From positions 4,250,375 to 4,314,374 of the forward strand of contig NC_090034.1 of the NCBI RefSeq assembly GCF_037176765.1: a DNA stretch of 64,000 nt. The letters are read 5' to 3'. Numbering within the stretch: the first letter of the stretch is position 1; each line of letters begins with the position of its first letter. A model generated the notes under the pieces. That model had not been told where the DNA came from, ran no database searches, and saw nothing but the letters and a program-made list of their open reading frames with translations. The position numbers and the translations under genes were made by a program. The stretch comes from Anolis sagrei (Eukaryota > Chordata > Lepidosauria > Squamata > Anolidae). Below are positions 1 to 10,938 of the stretch, piece after piece.

Positions 1-425
1 TCTATTTCCCCCAAACTCCATCTGTGTTCATATTTGGGCATATTGAGTGCTTGTGCCAAGTTTGGTCCAGATCCATCATTGTTTGAGTCCACAGTGCTGT
101 CTGGATGTAGGTGAACTACAACTCCCAAACTCAAGGTCAATGCCCACCAAACACTTCCAGTATTTTCTGTTGGTCATGGGAGTTTTGTGTGCCAAATTTG
201 GTTCAATTTCATCATTGATGGAGTTCAGAATGCTCTTTGATTGTAGGTGAACTATAAATCCCAGCAACTACAACTCCCAAATGACAAAATCATAATTTTT
301 TTGAGTGATGGTCACTCCTTGTGTTGTGAGATGTTTTGTTGCCAAATTTGGTGTGATTTCGTTCGTTGGTTCTTTTGTTTTTAAGGTACTCATTATGCAC
401 AGAGCATTTTTATATATATATAGAT
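1..425 (+). repeat. 3' part of an unclassified interspersed repeat
   Basis: This shares blocks in the same order with the repeat at 34378-36146: the 'actacaactcccaaa' module, then 'gtgatttcgttcgttggt', then an AT-rich end ('tatatatatagat'). It is cut by the window start. The internal modules also occur inside the hAT elements at 2276-6091 and 51945-52832. No protein is encoded. I cannot name the family. Confidence 0.6.
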
Positions 426-559
426 TGTATATACACATAATATTTATACTATTGTAATGTAATACAATATAATAATATGATATTATAATTAAATATTTTA
501 TATTACATGTAATATTACTAATAATATTACACTATAATGGTATAGTACAATATAGTAAT
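426..559. other. AT-rich spacer, left copy of a 35-bp target duplication
   Basis: Very AT-rich sequence made of TAATAT-like words. Its last 35 bp (525-559) recur exactly at 1458-1492, on the other side of the LINE fragment at 560-1457. No gene is seen. Confidence 0.7.
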
Positions 560-1457
560 TTGTCGTGTTAGAGCAACCAGTCCATTATATATTACATTTC
601 TAACAGAACAAGCAAACAGACAGAAAAATACACAACTTGTGAGTTTGGTAGTTGGTTAAATGTCCTTTGACCAGTATCTGGCCACTTGGAGTGCCTCTGG
701 TGTTGCCGCAAGAAGGTCCTCCCTTGTGCATCATGTGGCAGGGCTCAGGGTGCATTGCAGCAGGTGGTCTGTAGTTTGCTCTTCTCCACACTCGCATGTC
801 GTGGATTCCACTTTGTGGCCCCATTTCTTGAGGTTGGCTCTGCATCTCGTGGTGCCGGAGCGCAGTCTGTTCAGCGCCTTCCAAGTCGCCCAATCCTCTG
901 TGTGCCCAGGGGGGAGTCTCTCATTTTGTATCAGCCATTGGTTGAGGTTCTGGGTTTGAGCCTGCCACTTTTGGACTCTTGCTTGCTGAGGTGTTCCAGC
1001 GAGTGTCTCTGTAGATCTTAGAAAACTATGTCTGGATTTAAGTCGTTGACGTGCTGGCTGATACCCAAACGGGATGAGCTGGAGATGTCTCTGCCTGGTC
1101 CTTTCACTATTGGCTGCTACTTCCCGGCGGATGTCAGGTGGTGCGATACCGGCTAAGCAGTGTAATTTCTCCAGTGGTGTAGGGCGCAGATAATGTGGCA
1201 TGTCTCATTCAGAGCCACATCCACTGTTTTAGTGTGATGGGCATGCATACTCAGCAGCGGAGTAGCACAGCGCAAGGGCAGATGTCTTCACTGTGTCTGG
1301 TTGTGATCCCCAGGTTGTGCCAGTCAGCTTTCATATGATGTTGTTTCTAGTACCCACTTTTTGCTTGATGTTCAGGCAATGCTTCTTGTAGGTAAGAGCA
1401 CGAGTGACTCTGAGGTATTTCCAGAGTGACTCCGAGGTATTTGGGTGCACTGCAATG
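560..1457 (-). mobile_element. 5'-truncated LINE (jockey/Vingi-like), 3' end
   Basis: Reads on the minus strand as the C-terminal part of a non-LTR retrotransposon ORF2: 'LRPTPLEKLHCLAGIAPPDI', then a Cys/His knuckle (CECGEEQTTDHLLQC), then the tail ending in the reverse complement of 'ttgtcgtgttagagc'. It is flanked by a perfect 35-bp target duplication (525-559 and 1458-1492), so both ends are defined. The clade name rests on remembered motifs. The same family recurs at 14841-16138, 16688-17162, 21060-21620, 23110-24399 and 32846-33885. Confidence 0.8.
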
Positions 1458-1530
1458 TATTACACTATAATGGTATAGTACAATATAGTAATATGTCGTA
1501 ATGATATTGTACTATGCTAATAATATATAT

Positions 1531-1532
<2 letters not shown>

Positions 1533-1576
<44 letters not shown>
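1533..1576. repeat. (GT)n microsatellite
   Basis: About 20 GT units beside AT-rich DNA. Confidence 0.95.
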
Positions 1577-1652
1577 TTGTAAGCTGCTCTGAGTTCCCTT
1601 CAGGGTGAGTAGGACGGCATATAAATGTCGCAAATAAATAAATAATATTGAT
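1577..1652 (+). mobile_element. L2-like LINE 3' tail
   Basis: 'gtaagctgctctgagttccc' followed by 'ggcatataaatgtcgcaaat' and (AAATA)n is the typical 3' end of the L2-like LINEs that recur in this window. Confidence 0.55.
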
Positions 1653-2267
1653 ACTGATTTCTTCTCCAAAATGCTAATATGTGTTAATTTGGCTTTATTC
1701 CTTTTTTTGTGGACAAATACATATTCTCAGAATTCACCCTATGTTGCAACAAGAATAACATGGATTCATGTAAAACAACAACTCCCACAATTCCAAAGCA
1801 TTGAGCCGTAGATGTTTAGGTGGCATCAAGCTGCATTAATGTTACTGCGTAGATGGTTTCCTGATCCTTCTGGTTGGGTTGTTTTTCCAGGGTCTTCGGC
1901 AAAGGGGAGTGTTAAGGAGGGAACGAACTCCAAAGCGGAGAGTGATTATGAGCGGTTCAGCCTGTCAAGCCCTGTTTGAAGCTCAAGGGTGGTGAGGCAT
2001 CCAGGCAAAATGTCAAAAACATTATTAATTGCGGGGTGTGTGCACGATCTGATTTCCAACCAGAGATTTCTCCGCACCTGCTCAACTTCCTCCCCTTCCT
2101 GAAACCACACTGGATGTCAAAGCATTCGGCTTTTGTTGGAAGCTTGGTAGCATTTCAACTGCCTCTTCCTCTGTTGTTGAGAGCCCAACAACATCCGGAG
2201 GTCCACATGCCGATTTCCAGATGTGATCGCACATCAACTTTGCTTTGGTCAATATATCTATCGAATA
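1653..2267. other. No recognised feature
   Basis: Mixed-composition DNA without a convincing exon, repeat family or RNA gene on either strand. It ends at the target duplication of the hAT element that starts at 2276. Confidence 0.5.
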
Positions 2268-2275
2268 ATTTAATC

Positions 2276-5200
2276 CAGTGTTTCTCAACCTTCCTAATGC
2301 CGAGACCTCTTAATCCAGTTCCTGATGTTGTGGTGACCCCCAACCATAAAATGATTTTTGTTGCTACTTCATAACTATAATGTTGCTACTTTGATGAATT
2401 GTAATGTAAGTATCTGATATGTAGGATGTACGAGGGTTGAATGAAAAGTAATGCCTCCACCTTCATAACTTCTCAACAGATGGTAGTACTGGTACGCAGT
2501 AGGTACTGGCTTGTTCAGTAGACTCTCCTCTACAGTTCCATGTTGGTGGGAAGCCTCAGCAGAAAAAGTAATGCCTCCACCTTCGTAACTCCTCAACAGA
2601 TGGCAGTATTGGTATGTGGCAGGTACTGGCTTGTTCAGTAGACTCTCCTCTACAGTTCCATGTTGGTGGGAAGCCTCAGCAGAAAAAGTAATGCCTCCGC
2701 CTTCGTAACTCCTCAACAGATGGCAGTATTGGTATGTGGCAGGTACTGGCTTGTTCAGTAGACTCTCCTCTACAGTTCCATGTTGGTGGGAAGCCTCAGC
2801 AGAAAAAGTAATGCCTCCGCCTTCATAACTCCTCAACAGATGGCAGTATTGGTATGTGGCAGGTACTGGCTTGTTCAGTAGACTCTCCTCTACAGTTCCA
2901 TGTTGGTGGGAAGCCTCAGCAGAAAAAGTAATGCCTCCGCCTTCGTAACTCCTCAACAGATGGCAGTATTGGTATGTGGCAGGTACTGGCTTGTTCAGTA
3001 GACTCTCCTCTACAGTTCCATGTTGGTGGGAAGCCTCAGCAGAAAAAGTAATGCCTCCGCCTTCATAACTCCTCAACAGATGGTAGTACTGGTATGTGGC
3101 AGGTACTGGCTTGTTCAGTAGACTCTCCTCTACAGTTCCATGTTGGTGGGAAGCCTCAGCAGAAAAAGTAATGCCTCCACCTTCGTAACTTCTCAACAGA
3201 TGGAAGGCCAAAATCCTCTCATTGATCCAATTTGAAGTGGACTGATTGAATAAATGGTATTTACAAGGGTTGAATGAAAAGTAATGCCTCCACCTTCGTA
3301 ACTCCTCAACAGATGGCAGTATTGGTATGTGGCAGGTACTGGCTTGTTCAGTAGACTCTCCTCTACAGTTCCATTTTGGTGGGAAGCCTCAGAGGAAAAA
3401 GTAGTGCCTCCACCTTCGTAACTTCTCAACAAGTGGAAGGCCAAAATCCTCTCATTGATCCCAATTGAAGTGGACTGATTGAATAAATGGTATTTACGAG
3501 GGTTGAATGAAAAGTAATGCCTCCGCCTTCGTAACTCCTCAACAGATGGCAATACTGGTATGTGGCAGGTACTGGCTTGTTCAGTAGACTCTCCTCTACA
3601 GTTCCACTTTGGCAGGAAGCCTCAGCAGAAAAAGTAATGCCTCCACCTTCGTAACTTCTCAACAGATGGAAGGCCAAAATCCTCTCATTGATCCCAATTG
3701 AAGTGGACTGATTGAATAAATGGTATTTACGAGGGTTGAATGAAAAGTAATGCCTCCACCTTCGTAACTTCTCAACAGATGGAAGGCCAAAATCCTCTCA
3801 TTGGTCCCAATTGAAGTGGACTGATTGAATAAATGGTATTTACGAGGGTTGAATGAAAAGTAATGCCTCCGCCTTCGTAACTGCTCAACAGATGGCAGTA
3901 TTGGTATGTGGCAGGTACTGGCTTGTTCAGTAGACGCTCCTCTACAGTACCACTTTGGCAGGAAGCCTCAGCAGAAAAAGTAATGCCTCCACCTTCGTAA
4001 CTTCTCAACAAGTGGAAGGCCAAAATCGTCTCATTGATCTCAATTGAAGTGGACTGATTGAATAAATGGTATTTACGAGGGTTGAATGAAAAGTAATGCC
4101 TCCGTCTTCGTAACTCCTCAACAGATGGCAATACTGGTATGTGGCATGTACTGGCTTGTTCAGTAGACTCTCCTCTACAGTTCCATTTTGGTGGGAAGCC
4201 TTAGCATTGAACAGTTGTGTTGTTAAACTCCACCAACGATGGAATTGAACCAAACTTGGCACACAGAACTCCCATGACCAACAGAAAATACTGATGGTCA
4301 TTGATCTTGAGTTTGGGAGTTGTAGTTCACCTACATTCAGAGAGCACTGAGGACTCAAGCAATGATGGATCAGGAACCAACTTGGCACGAATACTCAATA
4401 CACCTAAATGTGAACGCTGGTGGAATTTGGGGGAAATAGACCTTGACATTTGGGAGTTGTAGTTACTGGGATTTATAATTCACCTGCAATCAAACAGCAT
4501 TCTGAACTCCACCAATGATGCAATTGAACCAAACTTGGCACACAGAACTCCAGAACCTCATTTGGGAGTTGTAGTTGCTGGGATTGATAGTTCACCTACA
4601 AGCAAAGTGCATTCTGCAATCCACCAACAATGGAATTGAATCAAATGTGGCACACAGAACTCCTGTGACGAACAGAAAATACTAACTGGCATTGATCTTG
4701 AGTTTGGGAGTTGTAGTTCACCTACATCCAGAGAGTACTGTGGACTCAAACCATGATGGATCCAGACCAAACGTGCCACAAACACCAATATGCCGAAATG
4801 TGAGTATTGGTGGAGTTTGGGGAAAATAGACCTTGACATTTGGAAGTTCTAGTTACTGGGATTTATAGTTCACCTGCAATCAAAGAGCATTCTGAACTCC
4901 ACCAACGATAGAATTGAACCAAATTTGGCACACAGAACTTCTGTGACCAACAGGTAATACTGATTAGCATTGATCTTGAGTTTGGGAGTTGTAGTTCACC
5001 TACATCCAGAGAGTACTGTAGTCTCAAGCAATGATGGATCAGGACCAAACTTGGCAGGAATACTCAATATGCCTAAATGTGAACACTGGTGGAGTTTGGG
5101 GGAAATAGACCTTGACATCTGGGAGTTGTAGTTACTGGGATTTATAGTTCACCTGCGATCAAACAGCATTCTGAACTCCACCATCGATGGAATTGAACCA

Positions 5201-6091
5201 AACTTGGCACACAGAACTCCAGAACCTCATTTGGGAGTTGTAGTTGCTGGGATTTATAGTTCACCTGCAATAAAAGATCATTCTGAACTCCACCAACAAT
5301 GGAATTGAACCAAACTTGGCACACAGAGCTCCTGTAACCAACAGAAAATACTGATGGTCATTGATCTTGATTTAGGAGTTGTAGTTCACCTACATCCAGT
5401 GAGCACTGTGGACTCAAGCAATGATGGATCAGGAACAAACTTGGCACGAATACACAATACACCTAAATGTGAACACTGGTGGAGTTTGGGGGAAATAGAC
5501 CTTGACATCTGGGAGTTGTAGTTACTGGGATTTATAGTTCACCTGCAATCAAACAGCATTCTGAACTCCACCATCGATGGAATTGAACCAAACTTGGAAC
5601 ACAGAACTCCAGAACCTCATTTGGGAGTTGTAGTTGCTGCGATTTATAGTTCACCTGCAATAAAAGATCATTCTGAACTCCACCAACGATAGAATTGGGT
5701 CAAACTTCCCACACTGAACCTCCATGCCTTGAAAGGACTTGCTGGTGCAAACCTCCCTCCAGCCTTGCTTGCTCTCCCTTGCTCACACATGCACACCACT
5801 CTGTCATGCGCCGAGCACACCTGCTCTCCCCTCCCTGCTTGGAGTCTCAGAAACAGCCCACGCCTTGGCTGAGAGGCCAGCCAATCACAGCGGAGGAGGG
5901 CTTTTGGTGGGAGGATTTGGCATCTGTTTCCAAAAAGGAAGTGATGGACAGGCGGAGAGATGTTCATCCTTCTCTGCCAAAGGGCTTCCTAAGACAATCA
6001 CAACTATATGCTCTCTGATAGTCTTTGGTGACCCCTCCGAAACTGACTCACGACACCCCAAGGAGCCCTGACCTCCATTTGAGAAAAGCTG
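2276..6091. mobile_element. hAT DNA transposon (non-autonomous), both ends present
   Basis: The left end 'cagtgtttctcaacc' and the right end 'gagaaaagctg' resemble the inverted ends of the hAT copy at 51945-52832. Both are flanked by the same 8-bp duplication ATTTAATC (2268-2275 and 6092-6099), the hAT hallmark. The inside consists of repeated modules ('gggagttgtagttcacctac', 'aattgaaccaaacttggcac') plus a block at about 5700-6000 holding a CCAAT box. No transposase frame survives. A mariner-derived tandem array (2429-4226) is inserted. Confidence 0.85.
2429..4226. repeat. Tandem array derived from a mariner 5' end
   Basis: It starts at a TA with 'cgagggttgaatgaaaag', the same terminus as the mariner fossil at 8236. 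Fifteen starts of 'aaagtaatgcctcc' are seen. The first seven monomers are about 120 bp apart; later ones alternate with a block containing 'gaagtggactgattgaataa'. Because 120 is a multiple of three, the minus strand reads open for 278 codons (3211-2375); this is a repeat artefact. The array ends with the mariner block 'attgaacagttgtgttgtta', after which hAT sequence resumes. Confidence 0.85.
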
Positions 6092-6161
6092 ATTTAATCC
6101 CAATTGGAACACTTCTGCAATAGGTTGCTGTGAGTTTTCCATGGCTGGGTCACACTGCCAT

Positions 6162-6952
6162 TGTGCTGGTACAGCTGTACCAGGAGCTCCAACTTTATTT
6201 TCTTTCTGTTATCTGTTTGCAGTCATAGGGCAGGCCTCCTGTCCATCATAATTAAGCTTTGGTTCCGCCCCTTGTTCAGGGCTCTGGGAGGGAAAGGAGC
6301 CATTTTTTGGTCAGTCTCACACAAGGAAGCTAAACTATAGGATGTAGACCAGCTCGTCCTGTAGAAAAGCTTCTTTTCTCAAGAGCATCAAGGGAAAAGT
6401 AGCATCCAGGGAAACAGAAATTCCAGGGAAAAGGTCCCAAGGCTCTGGCTGAGAGCTCACAGCCTCTCAGCCACACAGCAAACAGAGGGAAAACAGCCCT
6501 GAAGTTCTCAAAGAATTCTCTGACGGAGGACAGCATTACAGATCCACAGAACTCCAGCTGAAATATCTTCAAGCCTCGGCGGGTAGGTCTACTCGATACC
6601 CAGATGCATTTGGAATCGGTAGTAGGACCCACACCGATGAGGCATAGATAGTAAACAGCCTGGGAGAGGTTAAAAAGGTTGTTTCCTACAGAGAAGGTTC
6701 AGTTAATCAAAGTCAGGTACCAGTCCATTGAGGACTAGACTAAGAAAGCCTTGAAGTGTTGTTTGAATCATTGAAGATTTGTTGTTTGTTCCATAATAAA
6801 GACTTTGTTGTATCATCAAAGACTCTAAAGACCATCACTGCAGAAAAATCACTGAGAACCTCTCTTTGAGGTGCCCCTGGCTTCCCACTGGGCTTAAAGT
6901 ATACGTCCTATAGAAAAGTACAGCTGTTACAGGCCCAGCACGTGACAGAACA
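6162..6952 (+). mobile_element. Lone LTR of an LTR retroelement
   Basis: Begins TGTGCTGGTACAGC and ends GTGACAGAACA (TG...CA), flanked by near-identical 5-bp duplications (GCCAT 6157-6161, GCCAC 6953-6957). A poly(A) signal 'aataaag' lies at about 6796. No internal region is present, so it is a solo LTR. It shares many blocks with the LTR at 35046-35830. Ty3/Gypsy-like or ERV-like origin cannot be decided from the LTR alone. Confidence 0.85.
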
Positions 6953-8139
6953 GCCACATAACTGCATTATATAACCAGTGTAGAACCATATAACTCATTT
7001 CGAGCTGCATTATATGGATCAACACTGGGGACATCATACAGTACAGATGCGTTATTTAGCCATGTCGGTTCAGCCCATAATATCAGAGGCTGGTGAATTC
7101 AGGTTTTATGGCAGCCTTTAAAGCCACTATCCAAGGTGTCGAACCAATTAGAGGAGCAAGGTTTAAAGTTTGGACTAAAACCCAAAGCAGATTCACTTGC
7201 CAAGGACTTGGAAACTGCCAGTCACTTGTGTTTCGTGGTCTTTCAAATCATTGCCTGTGTAATCAGAAAGGTTAACACCGGGGTGAAGATTCTGAAGTTT
7301 TATGGATGCTGCTAGATTACAATTCCCAACAGCCCTTTCCAGCACAGCCAATGGTGAGGAATGATAGGAGCTGGAGTCCAGTGATGTGTTTGGAGCCACA
7401 CAAATCCCACTGCCTTCTAAGTTATGTTACTATGGGGTTTTTTTTAGCAAGCCATATCTTCCCAGTTAAGCCATCTTGGCTTCTACGGCAGAGTTTTCTT
7501 TACCTGCATATCAGATATTATTTACGTGTTGAGAATTGTGGGACCTGAAGTCCAAAACACCTGGAGGAGGGCCCAAGTTTGCCCGCGCCTGGTCTATGCT
7601 ACCTGGCAACTTTGGAAAGCTGCAGCCCATGATATAACTTACCCAAGCTACTACACAAGTGTACACATTTCCCCCTTTTGCAGTTTCCCTTCTTTCATGT
7701 ATAACACGATGACTAAAGCAGATATTTCCTCGGCAGAGCTACCCAAACATGGGTTTTCCCCAAAGGAGCTTCCCAGCGAAACATCTGGATCTACAATGCA
7801 AGATCAAAATAGTCCTGAAAGCCTTCAGATGCTATCCACAGGGAGAGCGTCCACTGGGAAAAGATTCCGCTTTTTGGCAAGGCATGTTTGCGAGATGTTG
7901 GCTTGGGAAGAAGAACATAAAAGGAAGCAGGAGATTTTGCAGAGACAAAGCGATCTCTGTATCGCCTTCCAAAGGAGAATCTGGGTGGGATCTGCTCCTG
8001 GCAACCGGGAAGAATAGAGTGCCAATATCCATCCGTTTGAGCAGCAGCATCTCGCAATTAATACGGCAGACATGATTTGTCAGTGTCGGTCTTTGCTGTG
8101 TGTATTCTAATAGTATTATAGTTTTTCTGTCTGTTTTAA
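6953..8139. other. No gene seen; remnants of old repeats
   Basis: About 6957-7030 has 'cattatataaccagtgtaga'-type words related to the palindromic array at 13455-14165. About 7310-7385 resembles an 'attacaattcccaacagccc' dispersed repeat. About 7526-7600 is half of the foldback element seen whole at 47869-47961. The plus-strand open frames here (7526-8017) show no family features and no splice context I trust. Confidence 0.5.
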
Positions 8140-8205
8140 CCATGTTGTACCCCATCTTGAGCTGTGAGGGGAGGCAAGTAAGAAATAAAATGTATTAATA
8201 ATAAT
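8140..8205 (+). mobile_element. L2-like LINE 3' tail
   Basis: 'atgttgtaccccatcttgag', then 'ctgtgaggggaggcaagtaa' and 'gaaataaaatgta' match the 3' tails of L2-like elements elsewhere in the window. Confidence 0.5.
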
Positions 8206-8297
8206 GGTGGTGATGATGTTATCGTCATCATTAATTACGAGTGTTGAATGAAAAGTAATGCCTCCAACTTTGTAGCTCCTCAACCGATGGCAGTACT

Positions 8298-8786
8298 GGG
8301 TTGTTGTAGGTTTTTTCGCGCTATATGGCCATGTTCTAGAGGCATACTCTCCTGACATTTCGCCTGCATCTATGGCAAGCATCCTCAGAGGTTGTGAGGT
8401 CTGTTGGAACTACGAAAAGTGGGTTTATATATATCTGTGGAATGACCAGGGTGAGAGAAAGGACTCTTGTCTGCTGGAGCTAGGTGTGAATGTTTCAACT
8501 GACCACCTTGATTAGTATATAATGGCCTGAAAGTGCCTAGAGCAAACTTTTTTGGAGAGGTGATTAGTTTGCTAGCTCCAGCAGACAAGAGTCCTTTGTC
8601 CCACCCTGGTCATTCCACTGATATATAAACCCATTTTCCTAGTTCCAACAGACCTCACTACCTCTGAGGATGCTTGCCATAGATGCAGGCGAAACGTCAG
8701 GAGAAAATGCCTCTAGAACATGGCCATATAGCCCGAAAAAACCTACAACAACCCAGTGATTCCAGCCATGAAAGCCTTCGACAATA
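8298..8786. mobile_element. Penelope-like element terminal repeats in inverted orientation
   Basis: The left half reads as a minus-strand terminal repeat (gggttgttgtagg...), the right half as a plus-strand one ending '...gaaagccttcgacaata'. It is flanked by a perfect 13-bp duplication CGATGGCAGTACT (8285-8297 and 8787-8799) in mariner sequence. The plus-strand half holds a hammerhead-like core: CTGAGGA at 8664-8670, stem II, GAAACGTC at 8691-8698. No coding part remains. Confidence 0.8.
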
Positions 8787-8934
8787 CGATGGCAGTACTA
8801 GTATGCGGCAGGTATTGGCTTGTTCAGTAGACTCTCCTCTACAGTTCCATTTTGGTGGGAAGCCTTACCATTGAACAGGTGTGTTGTTAAAGTGTGAAGA
8901 ATGGAACCCTGCGCAGATGGTCGGACAATGCAAC

Positions 8935-9138
8935 TTAAGTATTGGATAACACTTTTAACTAGGAGACTGAAATTGATATATGTTTTTATTGATATTGATT
9001 GTTTTACTTGGTTTTATATTTAAATTGCTTGTTTTGAAATTGTATTTTATGTCTTTGATATTGACTGTAAACCGCTCTGAGTCGCCTGTGGGCTGAGAGG
9101 GGTGGTATATAAATGTAGTAAATAAATAAATAAATAAA
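8935..9138 (+). mobile_element. L2-like LINE 3' end inside the mariner
   Basis: Ends '...accgctctgagtcgcctgtg', 'ggtatataaatgtagtaaat' and (AAATA)n. The mariner text resumes right after a short repeated GCAAC (8930-8934 and 9139-9143), so this truncated LINE jumped into the mariner. Confidence 0.7.
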
Positions 9139-9776
9139 GCAACGTGCAGTCATTGAATTCTTGACAGCAAAAGGTGTCACCCCAAAGGAGATTCATTAGA
9201 GAATGCAAGCTGTTTATGGTGATTGTGTTGATGTGAGTACTGCGCATCATTGGGCAAATAATTTTAAAGATGTTGAGGTGGGAACATCTGACTTGCATGA
9301 CAAGCAAAGAGTTGGGCGTCCTGTGACAGCAACCACTGAGTTTCACTAGCAAAAGGTTGACAGATTGATTCAGGACGATCGTCGTATCACTCAGAGATAA
9401 ATTTCAAGCATAATCGGCATTTCACAAGAACGTGTGGATCACATTATTGCTTTGTTTGGCTATCGGAAGATCTGTGCACGATGGGTACCCAGGATGCCGA
9501 CGCCTGAAATGAAAGCACACAGACTTGAAATTTCACCACCATATGACATCCTCAGTACAGCCCAGATTTAACACTGTCTGACTTCCGTCTGTTCCCGATA
9601 ATGATAGAAGATCTGCGGGGACATCATTTTTCTTCTGATGAAGACGTTGAGAGAACTGTGAGACACTGGTTACGGAAACAAAGTGTTGACTTCTTCCATT
9701 ACGGCTTCAGAAAACGTGTTCATCGTTGACAGAAATGTATCCAATTGTCTGGTGATTATGTGGAAAAGTGAATAGT

Positions 9777-10090
9777 GGTAGTTAAAGAGCACATTTACTA
9801 CTGGCAGGTGGTCCTTGTGACATACGTTCCAATGAATCATTTGGGCCACAGAGTTGTGCCTCTGTTTGTAGGCTGTCTGTGCAATTTTCTTGCAACAGCT
9901 GAGGAGATGATCCATGGTTTCATCTGCTTCCTTGAACACTCTGCATTTTGGGTCATCCGCTGATTTTTCGATCTTGGCCTTAATAGTATTTGTTCTTATG
10001 GCTTGCTCCTGGGCTGCAAGAATCAGGCCTTCTTCTGTCTCCTTCTTCAGGGTTGGATTTGGAGCTAGACTGCCGTTTGTGTGACTATGC
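9777..10090 (-). mobile_element. R4/Dong-like LINE fragment
   Basis: The minus-strand frame 10092-9670 reads 'ILAAQEQAIRTNTIKAKIEK', 'DDPKCRVFKEADETMDHLLS', '[20 protein letters not shown]', 'IHWNVCHKDHLP', which is the CCHC-like region before the restriction-like endonuclease in R4-clade elements. The same block, continuing into the endonuclease, is at 48370-48935. Confidence 0.7.
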
Positions 10091-10193
10091 AAAACGAATT
10101 AATAGTTTTGAAATTAGAATGTCAGTGACTTTCTGCATGGGATGCCAATGTCATGCCTGCACATGGCACCCATCTCTAACAACTTGGGTAAAT

Positions 10194-10429
10194 GTATTGT
10201 CGAAGGCTTTCATGGCCGGAATCACTGGGTTGTTGTAGGTTTTCCAGGCTGTATGGCCATGTTTTAGAGATATTTTCTTCTGACGTTTTGCCTGCATTTA
10301 TGGCAAGCATCCTCAGAGGTAGTGAGGTCCTCACAGCTTCTGAGGATGCTTGCCATAGATGCAGGCGAAACGTCAGGAGAAAATGCCTCTAGAACATGGC
10401 CATATAGCCCAGAAAACCAACAACAACCC
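10194..10429. mobile_element. Penelope-like element, two terminal repeats head to head
   Basis: A 236-bp near-palindrome flanked by a perfect 13-bp duplication AACTTGGGTAAAT (10181-10193 and 10430-10442). Nothing lies between the two inverted halves. The plus-strand hammerhead-like core has CTGAGGA at 10340-10346 and GAAACGTC at 10367-10374. Confidence 0.85.
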
Positions 10430-10442
10430 AACTTGGGTAAAT

Positions 10443-10938
10443 TTGAAGAAAAGAGTCAAACTAAACACCATGCTTTGGAATACATTGAAAGTGAATGTGG
10501 GCATATATATATATATTCCTAATTCCTTTTAATGGAACTCATGGCAGCACATGGAAATGACCCTTCCCCAGTAAGCCTCCTGCGTCACTCATTAGATGTT
10601 GCTTGGCCGGGCCTTTTATGGCCAGAGAAGCATTTACTTTAAGCTACTTACTCTCACAAAGGGAGAACTCCTCGTCAGACCCATAATGGAGTTGAGCTAA
10701 GGCTGGGGGTTCAGAGAAACAAAGCTAAGCCCCCCTTCCAAAATAGAATTGGCTAAAAATAGCAGCTCCCCAGGAACGAAGAAGCCTGAAAATAGTCATT
10801 TTCTTGGGGAAAAATGAGTTGGCCCCTTTCGGAAAGGAGTTGCTATTCATGTCTAATAGCCCCTTAGGCCACCTAGCTTATAGAAGTAAGGAAGGGAAAT
10901 AAACTGTATACATTGAATTTCACAAAGAGCTGCATTGA
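10443..10938. other. No recognised feature
   Basis: Unique-looking sequence with a short (AT)n at about 10504-10516. I see no exon or known repeat. Confidence 0.5.

Larger units (their letters stand above)
8236..9776 (+). mobile_element. Mariner transposon fossil, interrupted twice
   Basis: The left end at a TA reads 'cgagtgttgaatgaaaag'. After two insertions (PLE 8298-8786, L2 tail 8935-9138) the plus strand from about 9140 reads as an eroded mariner transposase: HTH part 'KQRAVIEFLTAKGVTPKEIH', 'HHWANNFKDVEVGTSDLHDK', 'RVGRPVTATTEFH', 'QDDRRITQR', 'GISQERVDHIIALFGYRKIC', 'ARWVPRMPTPEMKAHRLEI'. In-frame stops follow KEIH, TEFH and ITQR. Most of the DDE catalytic part is deleted after residue 'LEI' (about 9520); later text fits the transposase C-terminus. 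The right inverted end is missing. Confidence 0.85.

Noticed and set aside
2375-3211. 278-codon minus-strand frame with HLLRSYEGGGITF repeats
   Set aside because: It only reflects a 120-bp tandem array from a mariner end; no start context, splice sites or family match.
5668-5967. Small secreted-type frame in the hAT element
   Set aside because: Lies within the non-coding interior of a transposon; no supporting signals.
7526-8017. Possible host exon (163 codons)
   Set aside because: Begins in a foldback MITE remnant, no convincing splice sites or family features.
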